Shown here: positions 1-7,015 of the stretch, in pieces
How positions within the stretch are numbered: position 1 is the first letter of the stretch
How the letters are laid out: the number at the start of each line of letters is the position of its first letter
NCBI GenBank assembly: GCA_041743835.1
Contig: JBGTLW010000050.1
Coordinates: 1-57,885, forward strand
Length of the DNA: 57,885 nucleotides
DNA from: JBGTLW01 sp041743835
Lineage (GTDB): Bacteria; Planctomycetota; Phycisphaerae; Phycisphaerales; Phycisphaeraceae
Direction of reading: 5' to 3'
The notes under the pieces: model-generated
Databases searched by the model: none
What the model was told of the DNA's origin: nothing
The model's input: the letters and a program-made list of their open reading frames with translations, nothing else
Program-made: the position numbers and the translations under genes

Positions 1-104
1 ATCGCCCGCAGCGTCGCCCAGCCCACCGCCCGCGCAAAGGCGGACGGCAACACCGCCGGCTGCGGGGGCACCGGTTCTGGTTCCAAGGGCGACGCCTCAC
101 TCAT
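1..104 (-). CDS. 5' end of an unidentified protein, cut by the window edge
   Basis: An ATG at 104 opens a minus-strand frame with no stop to the window edge, giving 34 codons. The visible part begins MSEASPLEPEPVPPQP, a Glu/Pro-rich stretch, and continues into a more ordinary FARAVGWATLRA segment. It lies downstream of the phosphotransferase-like gene on the same strand, 70 bp away. No family can be named from this fragment, and no clear Shine-Dalgarno is seen. The call rests only on an open frame in a gene-dense context. Confidence 0.4.
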   Translation of the reverse strand, partial: MSEASPLEPEPVPPQPAVLPSAFARAVGWATLRA

Positions 105-174
105 GCCTTCATTCTAGGAAATAAACTCACCGCGCGCAAAGAAATTGTCAGTGCAACAACCCTCGCGGGATCGC

Positions 175-1248
175 TCACGCGACCTCTCGCTCCAGCACCT
201 CCAACGCCGCGCAGATGTGCTGTGCGCTGCCCCGGTGGTGGAGCATGACCGGGGCACTCATCGCTGTGAGCGCACGCTCGACCTGCGCCAGCCGGGGCCA
301 ACCAGAATCCACCGCAAGCCCCACGGCCTTCCTCGCCCTGGCCATGTCTGACACGATCCGGCGTTCCCCCGTCTGACGGGGCCAGGACCAGTACAGGTGC
401 TCGAAATACACCGCATCCTCGACCCAGTGGCCGGGGCGGACGTGCGCCAGATCAAACAACACCGCGGGGCCATCCGGCGGGGCGTGGCGGGACATGGCGT
501 TGCCCAGATGCAGGTCGCCATGGACGTGATCGGTCAACGGCCTCGCGTCCCACACCTTGCTCCACGCGCCAAGTTTTTTGCTCGCTTTCTTGAGCGATGC
601 GGACCACCGGGCCGCGTGCGGGAAGTCCTGATCGCGTATGTGCTTACGGGCGCGACGCAGCACGTCATCCCAGTCCTGCTCGCGCGGCTTGCCGTCGGGC
701 GGGTGGCTGGACGCGGCCTTGTGAAAGCGGGCGGCCGCCTCCACGGTCAACTCAAAAGCACCCGCGTCCCACGCGTTGCCAAGCGGGCCATGCGGGAGCC
801 GTTCCATCACCACCCACACCAGATCGTACCCCCCCACCGCCTCGCCGCTGGCAAAAACACGCGGCACCACATACGCGCCGTGTACGGGCGATTGCAACCT
901 CAACAGCCAACGGCGCTCACGCGGCGGGACCGGCATTTTCACAACAACGGGGTACGTCTCATCCTCCATCCCCGTCCACGTGGCGTAACCCGTCAACGCC
1001 CCGCCACGCTGCCAGTCCGTGCGGAACCAGTTGATCTCCGAGAGCCTGCCATCGCACTGAGCGCGCAGCACCGGCGAAAGGCTGTCACCGAACTGGCTGT
1101 CGCCGTTGTGGCTGACTGACGCAGAGTGGTTGGCATCGGTTGGTTCGTGGGATGACCCGTTCGTCTGAGCTTGGCCGACAATCGAATCAGATGCTCGGAC
1201 CTGATTGCTCAGGCCTATGCGGTGATCGGGCGTAGCCTGCTCAGTCAT
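175..1248 (-). CDS. Aminoglycoside phosphotransferase (APH)-like kinase
   Basis: Protein of 357 aa with the protein-kinase-like fold of the APH/choline kinase family. The catalytic loop HGDLHLGN is present, followed by a metal-binding LFDLAHVRPG segment and, earlier, a candidate ATP-contacting lysine in VVVKMPVPP. The first 55 or so residues are Ser/Asn/His-rich and probably disordered. ATG 1248 is preferred over the TTG one codon upstream because GGAG lies 8 nt before it. Members phosphorylate small hydroxylated molecules or are uncharacterised; the substrate cannot be told here, and antibiotic resistance should not be assumed. It follows lipA on the same strand after about 210 bp. Confidence 0.75.
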   Translation of the reverse strand: MTEQATPDHRIGLSNQVRASDSIVGQAQTNGSSHEPTDANHSASVSHNGDSQFGDSLSPVLRAQCDGRLSEINWFRTDWQRGGALTGYATWTGMEDETYPVVVKMPVPPRERRWLLRLQSPVHGAYVVPRVFASGEAVGGYDLVWVVMERLPHGPLGNAWDAGAFELTVEAAARFHKAASSHPPDGKPREQDWDDVLRRARKHIRDQDFPHAARWSASLKKASKKLGAWSKVWDARPLTDHVHGDLHLGNAMSRHAPPDGPAVLFDLAHVRPGHWVEDAVYFEHLYWSWPRQTGERRIVSDMARARKAVGLAVDSGWPRLAQVERALTAMSAPVMLHHRGSAQHICAALEVLEREVA

Positions 1249-1460
1249 CAAGCGACTCCGGCCGGGCAGAACCGAGCCTGCCCAACACCCTCAAGCCTAC
1301 AACCCCAGCCGCCTGATGACAAGGACAATCTGCATCTCAATGCCAAGAGTTGCACGTAGAATCGGCTAAGGAAACATGAGGATGCGGTGAAGTATCGATC
1401 ACGGCCCGTTTCGGCAGCGATCGGGGTACCCGCCCTACGCTTTGAGATCGTTGACTCGTC

Positions 1461-2543
1461 TCATCGTTCCAATTGCAGCACCTGCTCATCCGCGTGGTAT
1501 GACGAGCGGACCAGCGGGCCGGACTCGACGTGCCGGATGCCCAGGCTCTCGCCCGTCTCCTTCATCTGCACAAACTCGGCGGGCGTGACCCATCGGCTGA
1601 TGGGCAGGTGGTTCTTCGTCGGCTGGAGGTATTGCCCGATCGTGAGGATGTCGCAACATGGATGCACGCCGGGGTACGCGCTGCGGGGATGCGACAACGC
1701 TTCGATCCGTGCCGTCGCGTCCGGTGCGGGCTGTGGGACTTCGGGTAACGCAATCGTGTTGTACGTGCTGGCACGAGCGTTTGGCTCGGGCCGGGCATCC
1801 TGTGAGCCGAGGCCAGCCATCCGCGTACCCTCCACCACGTCGCACATGAGTTGCTCGACTTCTTCGAGCCGTTCACCGATGCCCACCATGATGCCGGTCT
1901 TGACGGTCAGGCCCTGCGCCTTGGCCCTGCGGAGCAGCTCGATGGAACGCAGATACTTCGCCTGTGGCCGGACGACGGAGTACAGCCGGGGCACCGTCTC
2001 CAGGTTGTGATTGAGTATCTCCGGCCGCTCATCCAGCACCAACTGCAGCGCGTCCCAGTCCCCCTCGAAATCCGGGATGAGCACCTCGACCTGCGTGCCG
2101 GGCGATTGCCGACGGATCTCACGGATGGTCGCGGCCCAGATCGCAGCGCCGCCATCCGGCAACTCATCGCGGTTCACGGATGTGATGACGATGTGCTTGA
2201 GCCGCATGATGCCCGCCGCCTCGCCGACCCGCCGGGGCTCATCAAAGTCATACGTCCCGGGCCGGCCGGTCTTGATGTGGCAAAACCCACAAGACCGCGT
2301 GCAGGTGTCTCCCAGAATCATGAGCGTGGCGGTGCCGCGTTGCCAGCACTCGCCCATGTTGGGGCACTTGGCCTCTTTGCAGACGGTGTGCAGCCCGTGC
2401 TCTTCGATCAGGGCGTTGAGCCGTGCGTACCCCGGCCCGCCGGGCAGCTTCGCGCGGAGCCAGTCCGGCTTCTTGCGCCTGATGTAGTCGCCCGGCTGCG
2501 GGGCGTTGGTCAGGATCATGTTGGACAGATTGATGCGGCTCAC
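1461..2543 (-). CDS. lipA: Lipoyl synthase (radical SAM)
   Basis: 360 aa enzyme that inserts two sulfurs into protein-bound octanoyl groups to make lipoate. Both iron-sulfur cluster motifs are intact: the auxiliary cluster cysteines C55, C60 and C66, and the radical SAM set C81, C85 and C88 in CTRSCGFC. The family's C-terminal RSSYHA signature is also present. The start is GTG 2543, with no Shine-Dalgarno but a TAAGAT hexamer 7 nt upstream; ATG at codon 9 is an alternative. The gene sits 18 bp downstream of the SDR gene, so it may be co-transcribed with it. GcvH, one of its targets, is encoded 35 kb away in this window. Confidence 0.97.
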   Translation of the reverse strand: MSRINLSNMILTNAPQPGDYIRRKKPDWLRAKLPGGPGYARLNALIEEHGLHTVCKEAKCPNMGECWQRGTATLMILGDTCTRSCGFCHIKTGRPGTYDFDEPRRVGEAAGIMRLKHIVITSVNRDELPDGGAAIWAATIREIRRQSPGTQVEVLIPDFEGDWDALQLVLDERPEILNHNLETVPRLYSVVRPQAKYLRSIELLRRAKAQGLTVKTGIMVGIGERLEEVEQLMCDVVEGTRMAGLGSQDARPEPNARASTYNTIALPEVPQPAPDATARIEALSHPRSAYPGVHPCCDILTIGQYLQPTKNHLPISRWVTPAEFVQMKETGESLGIRHVESGPLVRSSYHADEQVLQLER

Positions 2544-2561
2544 GCTGACAATCTTAGCGGC

Positions 2562-3341
2562 TTAGAGCGTCTTGAGGTGGAAACCGCCATCCACATTGAT
2601 GACCTCGCCCGTCGAGTACGGCAGATCGCCGCGGGCGATGGCGGTGACGGCTTTCGCGATGTCCTCGGGCTGGCCCCACCGGCGGATCGGGGTGATGCCC
2701 CGCTCATCTTCGAGGATCAGCTTGTCGTACTTGGCCTTGACCGGGCCTGTCATATCTGTGGCAATCACGCCGGGGCGCACCTCGTACACGTTGACCCCCT
2801 CCTGGGCCAGCCTCGCGGCAAACAGCGCGGTCATCATGCCCATCCCCGCCTTCGACAGGCAATACTCCCCACGGTTGACGCTTGCGGTGTAGGCGCTGAT
2901 GGAGCCGATGTTGATGATGGTCCGCAGCCCGCACGCGCGCCCCCCGCTCTCGATCATGTGGTTCGCCACCAACTGTGTGAGCAGGTAAGGCCCTTTGAGG
3001 TTCGTGTCCATCACGAAGTCGTAGGACTCTTCCGACATCGTCAGCACATCGGCCCTGACTTTGGGCGCAACGCCCGCGTTGTTCACAAGGCAGGTGACCG
3101 GCCCAAACCGCGCGATCGCCGCATCCAACAGCTTGCGGTGGTCCGCGGCCGAGGCGATGTCCGCCTGCACCGTCAACGCATCGCCACCGGCTTCGGCCAC
3201 CAACGCGGCGGCCTCGTCCGCCGCGACGGCGTTGCTGTTGTAATTGATCACCACATTCCACCCCTCCCCCGCGAGACCCACCGCAATACCTCGCCCAATC
3301 CCGCGAGACCCGCCGGTGACAATAGCTGTTGCGTTCGACAT
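2562..3341 (-). CDS. Short-chain dehydrogenase/reductase (FabG-like)
   Basis: 259 aa NAD(P)-dependent oxidoreductase of the classical SDR family. The nucleotide-binding TGGSRGIGRG motif is near the N terminus, NNAG is mid-protein, and the active site has the SIS serine and the YCLSK tyrosine/lysine pair. The C terminus ends INVDGGFHL, typical of FabG-like enzymes. ATG 3341 is preceded by GGAG at 7 nt. It lies 42 bp downstream of a GH88 glycosidase and 18 bp upstream of lipA. The glycosidase neighbour suggests that it may act on a sugar or uronate intermediate rather than in fatty acid synthesis, but sequence alone does not settle the substrate. Confidence 0.88.
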   Translation of the reverse strand: MSNATAIVTGGSRGIGRGIAVGLAGEGWNVVINYNSNAVAADEAAALVAEAGGDALTVQADIASAADHRKLLDAAIARFGPVTCLVNNAGVAPKVRADVLTMSEESYDFVMDTNLKGPYLLTQLVANHMIESGGRACGLRTIINIGSISAYTASVNRGEYCLSKAGMGMMTALFAARLAQEGVNVYEVRPGVIATDMTGPVKAKYDKLILEDERGITPIRRWGQPEDIAKAVTAIARGDLPYSTGEVINVDGGFHLKTL

Positions 3342-3383
3342 ACAAAAACTCCAAGATGAGGTGCGGGGTAAGGGCTTGCGTGT

Positions 3384-4790
3384 TTACAGGTAGAAGCTGG
3401 GGTAAGCCCCGCCCTCGCCCATGCGTTGGATGAGCAGGGCCAACTCCAGCAGGTGGTAATCGCCCCACATGCTTGACTCGCTGTGAGCGACTTTAGACCC
3501 GGCGGGCACGTGGTCCCAGTGGTTGGGCCAGTGATAGATCGAGTGCAGCAGCAGGCCCTGGTGCCGCTGGGATGTGGAGAGATAAGGCTCGTCAAACAGA
3601 GTCCGCGCGACGGTCAGGCCGGCCTGATAGTACCGTTTTCCCTTGCCTGCCTTGCCGAGGTGGTTGCCCAGCCGGATGAGGCCTTGCGCCGCGATGGCGG
3701 AGGCGGAGGCATCGACTGGCTCATGCTCGTTGTACGGGTTAGCGGGGACGGCCTGCCAATCACCTAGTTTGTGCAGGTTCGGCCCGCCGTCGTCCCAATA
3801 GGTGATGCCATCGCTTGCGGTGACGTCTTCGATGTAGTGGTCGCAGGTTTCTCTTGCGTTGGCTTCGTACACAGCCATCACATCGGCCTTGGCAAGGCCG
3901 GTCGCGTCTTTGAAATCTGCTGCGGAGATGGTCTTGAAGAACTCGAGTTCCTCGGCATAGCCACACATGGCCCACGCCAGACCGCGTGTCCACGTGCTGA
4001 AGGGCGAGTAGCCCTGCTGCGTCGCTCGGGCACGAAACGCGCCGTCGTTGCGGTTGAAGGTCCCCTCGTGCGCGGTGCGGCCACGGACGTCGTAGGTGTG
4101 CCCGCTGTCGCCGTGGAACACGATGTACTGCGAGGTGGTGAGACCGTGGAGGACCGAGCGTTTGAGGAGGTTTGCCTTGCGGTCGCCCTCGTGCATGAGC
4201 GCGTGGCCGAGTTGCCAGGCGACGCCGAGGATGCGCGTGGTGCGCATGGTGTCGATGAACAGCGAGTGCGGGCCATTGAAGGAGTAGATGTAGCCCAGCG
4301 CTTCGCTGTGCCCGGCGTGCTTGGACTCCGGTTTGCCGGCCGTGCCGGACCATCGCGCGGCCTGCACCGCGCCCGATGCCGCGATGGCGTTCTGGTAGGT
4401 GATCTGCTCCCACTCGTTGGCGGGCATCCGCTTCTCATTCATTAGTCGCAACAGATTGCCATACGTGGAGAGGTTGTTGAACCCGTGGTCGTGCACCCCG
4501 GTGTGCGTGACGTGGGGGAGCATGTGGCTGAGGGTACGGCGTTTGCCGAGTTGGATGAGCTGGTCGTCGTCCAGCGCGTCGCCCGCGAGGATCATGCAGC
4601 CGTACACAAAGCCCTGGGTCCACTCGGTCCAGCCGCGTGTGGTGTACTTGCCTTCGACGGTGAACACGGGCGTGCCGCGGGCGCTATCCCACGAGCGATC
4701 GATGCTGCGGGCCTTGCTCGCGGCCAGATTGAAAACGCGACCGGTGGCGGGAAGCAGTTGCTTGGGCGTGACTTTGGGGTCGATTTGCAT
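3384..4790 (-). CDS. Glycoside hydrolase family 88, unsaturated glucuronyl hydrolase-like
   Basis: 468 aa alpha/alpha-barrel enzyme that hydrates and thereby cleaves the unsaturated uronic acid left by polysaccharide lyases. The two family aspartates are recognisable: D101 in HDHGF and D179 in FIDTM. Aromatic residues are abundant, as expected for a sugar-binding barrel. No signal peptide is seen, so it probably acts in the cytoplasm on imported oligosaccharides. ATG 4790 has no Shine-Dalgarno, but TAGAAT lies 7 nt before it. It is first in an apparent GH88-SDR-lipA run, suggesting use of algal or glycosaminoglycan-type polymers. Confidence 0.85.
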   Translation of the reverse strand: MQIDPKVTPKQLLPATGRVFNLAASKARSIDRSWDSARGTPVFTVEGKYTTRGWTEWTQGFVYGCMILAGDALDDDQLIQLGKRRTLSHMLPHVTHTGVHDHGFNNLSTYGNLLRLMNEKRMPANEWEQITYQNAIAASGAVQAARWSGTAGKPESKHAGHSEALGYIYSFNGPHSLFIDTMRTTRILGVAWQLGHALMHEGDRKANLLKRSVLHGLTTSQYIVFHGDSGHTYDVRGRTAHEGTFNRNDGAFRARATQQGYSPFSTWTRGLAWAMCGYAEELEFFKTISAADFKDATGLAKADVMAVYEANARETCDHYIEDVTASDGITYWDDGGPNLHKLGDWQAVPANPYNEHEPVDASASAIAAQGLIRLGNHLGKAGKGKRYYQAGLTVARTLFDEPYLSTSQRHQGLLLHSIYHWPNHWDHVPAGSKVAHSESSMWGDYHLLELALLIQRMGEGGAYPSFYL

Positions 4791-4797
4791 GGGGGCG

Positions 4798-4803
4798 ATT
4801 CTA
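4798..4803 (-). promoter_or_regulatory. Candidate -10 hexamer (TAGAAT) 7 nt before the GH88 start
   Basis: TAGAAT on the minus strand is separated from ATG 4790 by seven C-rich bases with no Shine-Dalgarno. If used, transcription would begin at or near the start codon. No good -35 is visible. Confidence 0.3.
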
Positions 4804-4937
4804 CATCACAGGCGGGCTGCGGCCATTGGCACGACCGGACGGAAGCGCTGGCTGGCGTTGACATCTGCGGACACCTGGAGACCTGGCCCAAGCGTTGCAC
4901 GGGACATCCATCGTGGCTCGTGGCGTGGGCGGGTCGC

Positions 4938-4943
4938 TATACT
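4938..4943 (+). promoter_or_regulatory. Candidate -10 hexamer (TATACT) for the DUF1844 gene
   Basis: TATACT lies 22 bp before the ATG at 4966, leaving room for a short leader with its Shine-Dalgarno AGGAG. No convincing -35 is seen. Confidence 0.35.
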
Positions 4944-4965
4944 CGCGGCACCAGGAGACTTATTC

Positions 4966-5433
4966 ATGAGCGACGACATGCCCAAGATTCAGATCGATTC
5001 GGACTGGAAGGCCGAGGCCCAGCGCGAGAAGGAGAAGCTGTCTGAGCAGGCCAAAGCACGCCAGGCGGAGGCCGCCGCCAAGTCTGGTGCGTCCACCACA
5101 CCCGGCAGCGCCGGCGCTGCGGCGGGTCGCGCGGGAGGGGCAAAGGCTGGGGCGGCGGGTGGCCGCGAGTTACCGCCCGCGACGTTCGAGACGCTTATGG
5201 CCCAACTCGCGACCCAGGCGCTGATGTACATGGGTGGCTATGCGGACCCCCGCACCGGCGAACCCGTGCTGCAACTGGACATCGCCCGCCACCACATCGA
5301 CATGCTCGGCGTCCTCGAAGACAAAACCAAGGGAAACCTGACCGAGGAAGAGTCCAAGACGCTTGCCACGACGCTGTACGAGCTGCGCGGCAGGTACGTC
5401 CAGATCGGCAACGCCGCCCGCCAGAAGGGCTGA
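4966..5433 (+). CDS. DUF1844 domain protein
   Basis: 155 aa. The first half is a charged, Ala/Gly-rich linker (Lys/Glu-rich, probably helical then disordered). The second half, from about residue 65, matches the DUF1844 pattern: ETLMAQLATQALMYMGGYAD, then IDMLGVLEDKTKGNLTEEE and a final ELRGRYVQI. Function is unknown; the family is widespread in planctomycetes and related phyla (established). ATG 4966 is chosen because AGGAG precedes it at 8 nt. It stands alone between a divergent GH88 gene and a convergent small gene, and a strong hairpin follows it. Confidence 0.85.
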   Translation: MSDDMPKIQIDSDWKAEAQREKEKLSEQAKARQAEAAAKSGASTTPGSAGAAAGRAGGAKAGAAGGRELPPATFETLMAQLATQALMYMGGYADPRTGEPVLQLDIARHHIDMLGVLEDKTKGNLTEEESKTLATTLYELRGRYVQIGNAARQKG

Positions 5434-5454
5434 TCCTTGCAGTCACAATGCAAG

Positions 5455-5481
5455 AAGCCCACGGACTCTGTCCGTGGGCTC
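5455..5481. terminator. Hairpin terminator between convergent genes
   Basis: An 11-bp perfect stem (AGCCCACGGAC pairing with GTCCGTGGGCT, 5456-5480) with a three-base loop sits between the ends of the DUF1844 gene and the convergent small gene. There is no long T-run, but short T-rich stretches follow on the plus strand. It can serve both directions. Confidence 0.6.
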
Positions 5482-5506
5482 CGGTCATTTCTAATTTTCA
5501 CCTGCC

Positions 5507-5830
5507 TCAGGCCTTCGCAACCTCGATAAACTTCTCGACGGACTTGAGGTCCTTCATGACATCGTAGCTGGCGCTGATGGTGCCCTGGTCGCCCTGCTCG
5601 CCCGCGACCGGGTGCTGCTTGACCATGCGGGACTCCCAGACGCGGTACCGGCCGCCGCGGGTTGTCTTCTCCGTGTTGGCGTCGCGGACATCGCGGTGGC
5701 GGCGGACTTCCGCGGCGTGGCCGGGGTCCTTGCACAACACGCGCTGCAGGGTCTTGCGGCCTGCGGCATTGGTCGGGGTCTTGGTGACCTTGACGGTGAT
5801 GGTGTCGCCGAGGTTGATTTTATCGAGCAT
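5507..5830 (-). CDS. Conserved-looking small hypothetical protein
   Basis: 107 aa, starting MLDKINLGDTITVKVTKTP, soluble, with an early beta-rich stretch and many Lys/Arg residues. ATG 5830 is preferred over an in-frame start 21 codons upstream because an AGGA-type Shine-Dalgarno lies about 8 nt before it. I do not recognise a family. The central RHRDVRDANTEKTTRGGRYRVW segment and the DTITVKV strand could suit an OB- or SH3-like small fold, but that is speculation. It converges on the DUF1844 gene across a hairpin terminator. Confidence 0.7.
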   Translation of the reverse strand: MLDKINLGDTITVKVTKTPTNAAGRKTLQRVLCKDPGHAAEVRRHRDVRDANTEKTTRGGRYRVWESRMVKQHPVAGEQGDQGTISASYDVMKDLKSVEKFIEVAKA

Positions 5831-6017
5831 GGCGTATTCCTGCCCTGAGGGCGGCACGGTGTGGGAGGGCAATCGAGCCACGCATTGTGCCATAACGCCT
5901 ATTGGGCGTCAAACCGCATGATCGGTCTCTGCGGGCAGTCCACGCCGCCCCGCCCGCCTATTGATAATCAGGAGTCCAAAAGCCAGCCGGAGAGGGCTTC
6001 GCCTTGTGATCGTGGCC

Positions 6018-6023
6018 TACAAT
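6018..6023 (+). promoter_or_regulatory. Candidate -10 hexamer (TACAAT) for uspA
   Basis: TACAAT lies 59 bp upstream of the uspA ATG. The same hexamer recurs before several other genes in the window. No good -35 at 16-18 bp is visible. Confidence 0.3.
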
Positions 6024-6082
6024 AGGTTGGAAGCGTTTCGGCTGGTTTATTCCGACTCACACCAACCAGAAAGGGCTGAACC

Positions 6083-6547
6083 ATGACCACCATCCTCGGC
6101 TGCATCGACTTTTCAGACACGTCGGTCCCGGTTATTGATGAGACGGCTCGGCTGGCTGACGCCTTGGGTGCCCGGATCGTGCTCCTGCACGTCCAGCCAT
6201 TTGAGCCGGACCTCGTCGGTATCGACGCCATCGGCTACCTGCCAACTTCACCCACCGTGGCGGTCGAGCAAAGGCCGGGCTACCACATGCTTCAAGACCG
6301 GGCCCGCCGGCTTCAGTCTCCGGATCGCGATGTGCAGACCATTTATGACGAGGGTTTGGTGGTGGACCAGATCATCGCTCAGGCGGTCGCTTGCGACGCC
6401 ACCATCGTGGTGATGGGGAGCCACGGCCACGGGGCCCTCTACCACCTGCTTATGGGCTCGGTCACCGAGGGCGTGTTGCGGGGGATCAAACGCCCGGTGC
6501 TGGTCGTGCCAGCCCCAAGCCCCGAGACGGAGGCCGAAGGCGAATAA
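6083..6547 (+). CDS. Universal stress protein (UspA family)
   Basis: 154 aa single-domain protein of the Usp superfamily. The ATP-binding signature is complete near the C terminus: GSHGHGALYHLLMGS followed by GVLRGIKRPVLVVPA. The N terminus TTILGCIDFSDTS is the usual first strand with its Asp and Ser/Thr. Such proteins bind ATP and act in stress survival; no specific partner is indicated. It is monocistronic, followed by a convergent gene after 39 bp. Confidence 0.92.
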   Translation: MTTILGCIDFSDTSVPVIDETARLADALGARIVLLHVQPFEPDLVGIDAIGYLPTSPTVAVEQRPGYHMLQDRARRLQSPDRDVQTIYDEGLVVDQIIAQAVACDATIVVMGSHGHGALYHLLMGSVTEGVLRGIKRPVLVVPAPSPETEAEGE

Positions 6548-6586
6548 CCCACCGGTGCGCTGACCTGAGCGGGGACCGACAGTCCC

Positions 6587-6961
6587 TTAACCCACGGTGG
6601 AACCCGGGGGCACGGGCTTCGCGGGTGCAAGCGTCACGACGTCAACCGTCGGGGCATCTCCGCCGTCCGCGGGTGCCTGGCCCGACACGGACGCGGCCAG
6701 CAACATGCCGTTGGACTCCTCGCCACGGATTTTGCGGGGGGCGAGGTTGGCGACGACGACGATCTGCCTGCCCACCAGGGCAGCGGGGTCATCCACATAG
6801 GCCTTGATCCCCGCACAGATCTGGCGCTGCTCGAAGCCCAGGTCGATCTGCAACTTCAGCAAACGATCGGCATTGGGGTGCGGCTCGGCACTGAGGATCG
6901 TGGCGACACGCAGGTCGAGCTTTGCAAAGTCATCAAACTCAATGGTCGGTCGCAGCGTCAT
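6587..6961 (-). CDS. tRNA-binding OB-fold protein (MetRS beta-like)
   Basis: 124 aa single tRNA_bind domain, the stand-alone form of the C-terminal module of methionyl-tRNA synthetase, also related to CsaA. Typical features: FAKLDLRVATILSAEPHPNADRLLKLQIDLG, the GIKAYVDDPAALVGRQIVVVANL stretch, and the PRKIRGEESNGMLLAA motif. It would help recruit tRNA to a partner synthetase or act as a chaperone. ATG 6961 is chosen over an upstream start because AGGAG sits 8 nt before it. It is divergent from the AsmA-like gene across 54 bp. MetRS itself is not in the window. Confidence 0.88.
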   Translation of the reverse strand: MTLRPTIEFDDFAKLDLRVATILSAEPHPNADRLLKLQIDLGFEQRQICAGIKAYVDDPAALVGRQIVVVANLAPRKIRGEESNGMLLAASVSGQAPADGGDAPTVDVVTLAPAKPVPPGSTVG

Positions 6962-7000
6962 CGTGTGACTCCTGGCTGGGGTGGGAAAGACACGACAGGT

Positions 7001-7006
7001 TACAAT
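7001..7006 (+). promoter_or_regulatory. Candidate -10 hexamer (TACAAT) 9 nt before the AsmA-like gene
   Basis: TACAAT is followed by nine bases and the ATG at 7016, with no Shine-Dalgarno. The 54-bp divergent spacer must also hold the promoter of the opposite gene. No clear -35. Confidence 0.35.
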
Positions 7007-7015
7007 CACAGCGCA

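Noticed and set aside
397..1119. Long plus-strand open frame opposite the phosphotransferase-like gene
   Set aside because: It lies entirely antisense to a protein with clear catalytic motifs, and its composition is Arg/His-rich noise.
1851..3359. 502-codon plus-strand frame opposite lipA and the SDR gene
   Set aside because: Antisense to two recognised enzymes; no motif of its own. Long open frames arise easily in GC-rich coding DNA.
6571..6587. Short hairpin between uspA and the convergent tRNA-binding gene
   Set aside because: Only a 5-bp stem (GGGAC/GTCCC) overlapping the stop codon; too weak to call a terminator.
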